Below, piece by piece: positions 59,649 to 64,000 of a stretch of DNA of 64,000 bases. The DNA is taken from contig CM060466.1 in assembly GCA_030544235.1 (NCBI GenBank), positions 1,104,592-1,168,591 of the forward strand, written 5' to 3'. Position 1 is the first letter of the stretch; each line of letters opens with the position of its first letter. The notes beneath the pieces were generated by a model. That model ran no database searches, was not told the DNA's origin, and worked only from the letters and a program-made list of their open reading frames with translations. Position numbers and translations under genes: made by a program. Source of the DNA: Lepturacanthus savala (Eukaryota > Chordata > Actinopteri > Scombriformes > Trichiuridae).

Positions 59649-61252
59649 TGAGAGGAGGAGGAGGAGAGGAGGAGAGGAGGAGAGAGGAGGAGAGGAGGAG
59701 AGGAGGAGAGAGGAGGAGAGGAGAGAGGAGAGAGGAGGAGAGGAGGAGAGGAGAGGAGAGGAGAGAGGAGGAGAGGAGGAGAGAGGAGGAGAGAGGAGAG
59801 AGGAGGAGAGGAGGAGAGGAGGAGAGAGGAGAGAGCAGGAGAGGAGGAGAGGAGAGAGGAGAGGAGAGAGGAGGAGAGGAGGAGAGAGGAGAGAGCAGGA
59901 GAGGAGAGGAGAGGAGAGAGGAGGAGAGGAGGAGAGAGGAGGAGAGAGGAGAGAGGAGGAGAGGAGGAGAGGAGGAGAGAGGAGAGAGCAGGAGAGGAGG
60001 AGAGGAGAGAGGAGGAGAGAGGAGGAGAGGAGAGAGGAGAGAGGAGGAGAGGAGGAGAGAGGAGGAGAGAGGAGAGAGGAGGAGAGGAGGAGAGGAGGAG
60101 AGAGGAGAGAGGAGGAGAGGAGGAGAGGAGGAGAGGAGAGGAGAGAGGAGAGAGGAGAGAGGAGGAGAGGAGGAGAGAGGAGAGAGGAGGAGAGGAGAGA
60201 GGAGAGAGGAGAGAGGAGGAGAGGAGGAGAGAGGAGGAGAGGAGAGAGGAGGAGAGGAGGAGAGGAGGAGAGAGGAGAGAGGAGGAGAGGAGAGGAGAGG
60301 AGGAGAGAGGAGAGAGGAGGAGAGAGGAGGAGAGGAGGAGAGGAGAGAGGAGAGGAGGAGAGAGGAGAGGAGGAGAGAGGAGAGAGGAGGAGAGAGGAGG
60401 AGAGAGGAGAGGAGGAGAGGAGGAGAGGAGGAGAGGAGAGAGGAGGAGAGAGGAGAGAGGAGGAGAGAGGAGAGGAGGAGAGGAGGAGGAGAGGAGGAGG
60501 AGGAGGAGGAACAGGAGGAGAGGAGGAGGAGGAGGAGGAGGAGGAGAGGAGGAGAGGAGGAGAGAGGAGAGGAGAGGAGGAGAGGAGGAGGAGGAGAGAG
60601 GAGAGGAGGAGAGGAGGGGAGGAGGAGAGGAGGAGAGAGGAGAGGAGAGGAGAGGAGGAGAGAGGAGGAGAGAGGAGAGGAGAGGAGAGGAGAGAGGAGG
60701 AGAGAGGAGAGGAGAGAGGAGAGGAGAGGAGGAGAGGAGGAGAGGAGGAGAGAGGAGGAGAGGAGGAGAGAGGAGAGAGGAGAGAGGAGGAGAGAGGAGG
60801 AGAGAGGAGAGGAGGAGAGGAGGAGGAGAGGAGGAGGAGGAGGAGGAACAGGAGGAGAGGAGGAGGAGGAGGAGGAGGAGGAGAGGAGGAGGAGGAGGAG
60901 AGGAGAGGAGAGAGGAGAGAGGAGGAGAGAGGAGAGGAGAGGAGGAGAGGAGGAGGAGGAGAGAGGAGAGGAGGAGAGGAGGGGAGGAGGAGAGGAGGAG
61001 AGAGGAGAGGAGAGGAGAGGAGGAGAGAGGAGGAGAGGAGAGAGGAGAGAGGAGAGAGGAGGAGAGAGGAGGAGAGGAGGAGGGAGGAGAGGAGGAGAGA
61101 GGAGGAGAGGAGGAGAGAGGAGGAGAGGAGGAGAGGAGGAGAGAGGAGAGAGGAGGAGAGGAGGAGAGGAGAGAGGAGGAGAGAGGAGAGGAGGGGAGGA
61201 GGAGAGGAGAGGAGGAGAGGAGAGAGGAGAGAGGAGAGGAGGAGGAGAAGCT
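59649..61252. repeat. 1.6-kb polypurine tract of GGAGA and GGA units
   Basis: Almost every base on the plus strand is G or A; the few C bases occur in AGAGCAGG (three times near the start) and in GGAACAGG. The GGAACAGG block at 60508 recurs at 60845, 337 bp on, with similar neighbours. A 553-codon frame (ERRRGGEE) runs through it and is not a gene. Confidence 0.97.
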
Positions 61253-61384
61253 CCTGGGAATGAATGTGACTTATTGTTGAAGAATTTCCCAGAAGCAGCC
61301 CTTTAACATATCTGCTCTGTTACATCATATTAATGTTAAAGCTGCTGTTGTGAGTTCTGACCTCATCCTGATAAACAGATCTGA

Positions 61385-61800
61385 CTGAAGAAAACTATTT
61401 AATTACTACTAATGAATTCAAATAAAAATATAGAATTAGAATTAAATAGAAATGAAATAAGGTTAAAAATAAAAAGAACAAAGTTACAGCGAGATATCAT
61501 TTAAAAACAGTTAATTTAAAGGAAAAATATAAAAATGAATTAAAATAAAATAAGATTAAATATAAAAATAAATAAAAACAAGAACAAAGTTACAGTAAAA
61601 TACAATAAAAAACAGTTGATTTAAATGGAAAAAAATCAAAAATTACAAATTAAGAATAAATAAATTTAAAAATCAAAGAAATTTATTCAAAATCAAGAAC
61701 AAAGCGACAGAAAGATACAATTTAAAGACAGTTGATTAAAAAGGAAAGATCAAAAAATACAATTAAAAACAAAGTTACAGTAAAGTCTAATTTAAAAGCT
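61385..61800. repeat. A-rich degenerate repeat, copy 3
   Basis: AATTAAATAGAAATGAAATA, AACAAAGTTACAG and ACAGTTGATTTAAATGGAAA recur here and at 62840-63330, and resemble the field at 48770-50790. Confidence 0.65.
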
Positions 61801-62098
61801 TCGTTCTGATCCTGGAATAAAAAGAAACCACATTAAATCTTTATGTTAACACCGAGTCGGTCTCCTTTAGAATAAAGGACTAAATAAAACATCCATTCAG
61901 CTGCAGCCTGAAGACAAGGATCAGGTTTCTATAGTTGAACATCAGCCAAACACCTGACACATTCCAACATGTGAGGAAAACACACCAAGACAAGACTCCA
62001 GGCAGCTTCTTTTTTTACGGTTTGATGAAGCATCCATCATCTGACTAAAGAAAGCAGCACTGACTTTACTGGACTGCTGTGTGTGTGGCCCCAACATG

Positions 62099-62247
<149 letters not shown>

Positions 62248-62764
62248 AGTGTCTCATATGGAAGTGATTTTCCAACCTGTTTCTCTTCAGAAGGCAACAA
62301 TCCCCATTTATCATGATTTATAGCATCGATGGACGTCAGGTGCTGCTTCAAAAGTGACCTGGAGGAAAAAAAAGCAGCTGGAGATGAGATTTTATAAATG
62401 GCTGCCAGGAAGTAACGATTACACTCATTATAAAACACTGCGTTCACATTCACATTTGAATTTCTCTCCTATTAGAAGAAATATCAGGAAATGAAAGGAA
62501 TGGATTTATTTCCGTGCTGTGCAGAAAGAAAGGCAGATGTTTATCTGCAGAAACACATTTAGCTCCTTTAAACTCTGAGGCCTTTAATTAAAGCAGCCTT
62601 TAATGTTCAGAAAAGGTCAGTGGTCTGATCTCAGCTGTGATTCACGTCCAGACGTCTGGTTTCTCTGTGTGAATGGTCCTGTTTTATTCTGGTTTTATGC
62701 TGCAAACATGGATTCTGTAGAGTTTATACTAATCCTCATTAAGCCTATTAATGGATAAATCATT

Positions 62765-63350
62765 AACAGTTTATTTCTATAGCACATTACAACAAAGAGG
62801 TGATTCAAAGTGTTTTATATGAAACTTTAATAGCAGAACGATGTAATTAAAACTGTTGATTAAAATGAAAAAAATTATTTAAAAGAATTTAATTAGAATC
62901 AGATTAAAAATAGAGGTTAAAATAAAAAGGACATTAAAAACATAATTAAAATGAATAAGATTAAATATAAAATAATTGATTAAAAGGGGGAAAATTAAAA
63001 TTAACTAAAATGAAATAAGATTAAAAAAAATGTAAAAATTAAAAAGAACAAAGTTACAGAAGATACAATTTACAAACAGTTGATTAAAGCGGAAAAATCA
63101 ATGTAAAATTAATTTTAAAAAATTAAATAAGAATCAAAGAATTTAATTAGAATTAAGAATAGAGGTTAAAAATAAAAATTATGATTATGATTAAAATGAA
63201 TAAGATTAAATATAAAATAATTGATTAAAAGGGGGAAAATTAAAATGAAATAAAATTAAATAAGATAAAAAAATAAATAATTAAAAAGAAGAACAAAGTT
63301 ACAGAAGATACAATTTATTCAGTTGATTAAAGGGGAAAATTATGGTTTAG
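62765..63350. repeat. A-rich degenerate repeat after an L2-like end, copy 4
   Basis: Begins with TTTATTTCTATAGCACATTA and AAAGTGTTTTATATGAAA, typical of fish L2/SINE 3' ends, then runs into ATTAAAATGAATAAGATTAA and GATTAAAAGGGGGAAAATTA, each present twice (about 240 bp apart). Confidence 0.65.
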
Positions 63351-64000
63351 AATGCATAAAACTGTAGGCTAATTAACATGCTAGGTGCTTTAATGACCAT
63401 GTAGCTAATTAGCTAAAGCTTCTGTATCATTATTTATCCTCGTTGTTAGCTAGCATCTTCTGTTGGGAGCTAAAAACCAAACAATAACTTATGTCGGCTG
63501 CACATTAACTAATTAAAAGCAGCAGAATTCAAAGCTTAGAAATGTTCTCTGCCATTTTTAAAGCTTAAATTAGATCTTCTTCTTCTTATTATTATAAAGA
63601 TCCTGCAGTTCTCCAGTGAGAATGACGACGTTAATAGTTGTTGATGTTTAGTTTCTGATTAAACTCTGAAGCCCTGCAGGAAGGCTTCTATTTATTTTCT
63701 AACAGGATTAATCTGCAGCCAAACATCAGCAGCTACATCAACGTTCGCCTGCGTTTCATCCACAGTCGCTTGTTCTTGTCTCAGTGTTTATTTGAACAAC
63801 ATCTGAGCACAAGCAGAGCTTTTTATGGCCAAACATTTCAAAATCAAAATAAACCGCTCGCATGTTGATCATACTTTAGCAAAAAAGAAAAAAATTATCC
63901 AACAGAGGGAGAGGAAAAACAAAACCGATGAGTCAAGATATTTTGTGTGAAGCAGGATTTGCAGTTGGGCGGTAATGAGGAGAGAACCTGTCCCAGACAG
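63351..64000. other. Intergenic, no recognised gene
   Basis: AT-rich unique DNA up to the window edge. No coding exon, RNA gene or mobile element was recognised. Confidence 0.45.

Noticed and set aside
59602..61263. 553-codon frame of Arg/Glu/Gly
   Set aside because: It is a translation of the GGAGA polypurine tract; composition is wholly explained by the repeat.

Overview
This window is vertebrate nuclear DNA, almost certainly from a teleost fish. It holds one recognisable gene split by long introns, very abundant (CA)n microsatellites, and many short non-autonomous DNA transposons of types common in fish (hAT-like with 8-bp target duplications, TTAA-flanked piggyBac-like, TA-flanked Tc1/pogo-like), plus a decayed L2/CR1/Rex1-type LINE. 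I see no bacterial-type operons, CRISPR arrays, rRNA or tRNA genes.

Region 0-13 kb: the chemokine gene cxcl12 (SDF-1) lies on the minus strand in four coding exons (12893-12824, 10400-10283, 5480-5397, 2125-2083). All splice sites are canonical GT-AG and the phases agree. The predicted precursor has 104 residues: a signal peptide, a mature CXC chemokine starting KPISL, and a short, very basic C-terminal tail from exon 4. An in-frame stop lies across the exon 3 donor, so an unspliced or exon-3-terminating transcript would give a 91-residue form like human SDF-1 alpha. Intron 1 carries a 63-bp minisatellite ending about 50 bp from the exon 2 acceptor. Intron 2 carries a 57-bp minisatellite. Intron 3 carries a hAT element with a clear target duplication and a TA-flanked MITE.

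Region 13-47 kb: no second gene is supported. The sequence is unique DNA broken up by MITE families, a Tc1-like relic, a LINE relic, dense CA/TG tracts (notably 29.7-30.9 kb), an exact 245-bp direct duplication and a 2.3-kb inverted-repeat structure. Some could be cxcl12 regulatory landscape, but sequence alone does not show it.

Region 47-64 kb: this part is dominated by tandem and low-complexity DNA. It has a second, larger array of the same 57-bp minisatellite found inside cxcl12 (opposite orientation), a 2-kb A/T-rich degenerate repeat field, a 55-bp minisatellite of about 39 units with a 660-bp higher-order period, a 1.15-kb compound TG array, a 1.6-kb polypurine tract and a 143-bp TG run. 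Long open frames here are artefacts of the repeats.

The points most worth a second look are the repeat architecture around cxcl12 (a length-variable array at a splice acceptor), the basic exon 4 tail and alternative ending, the element family that carries the 57-bp array, and the cluster of extreme arrays at 54.5-61.3 kb.
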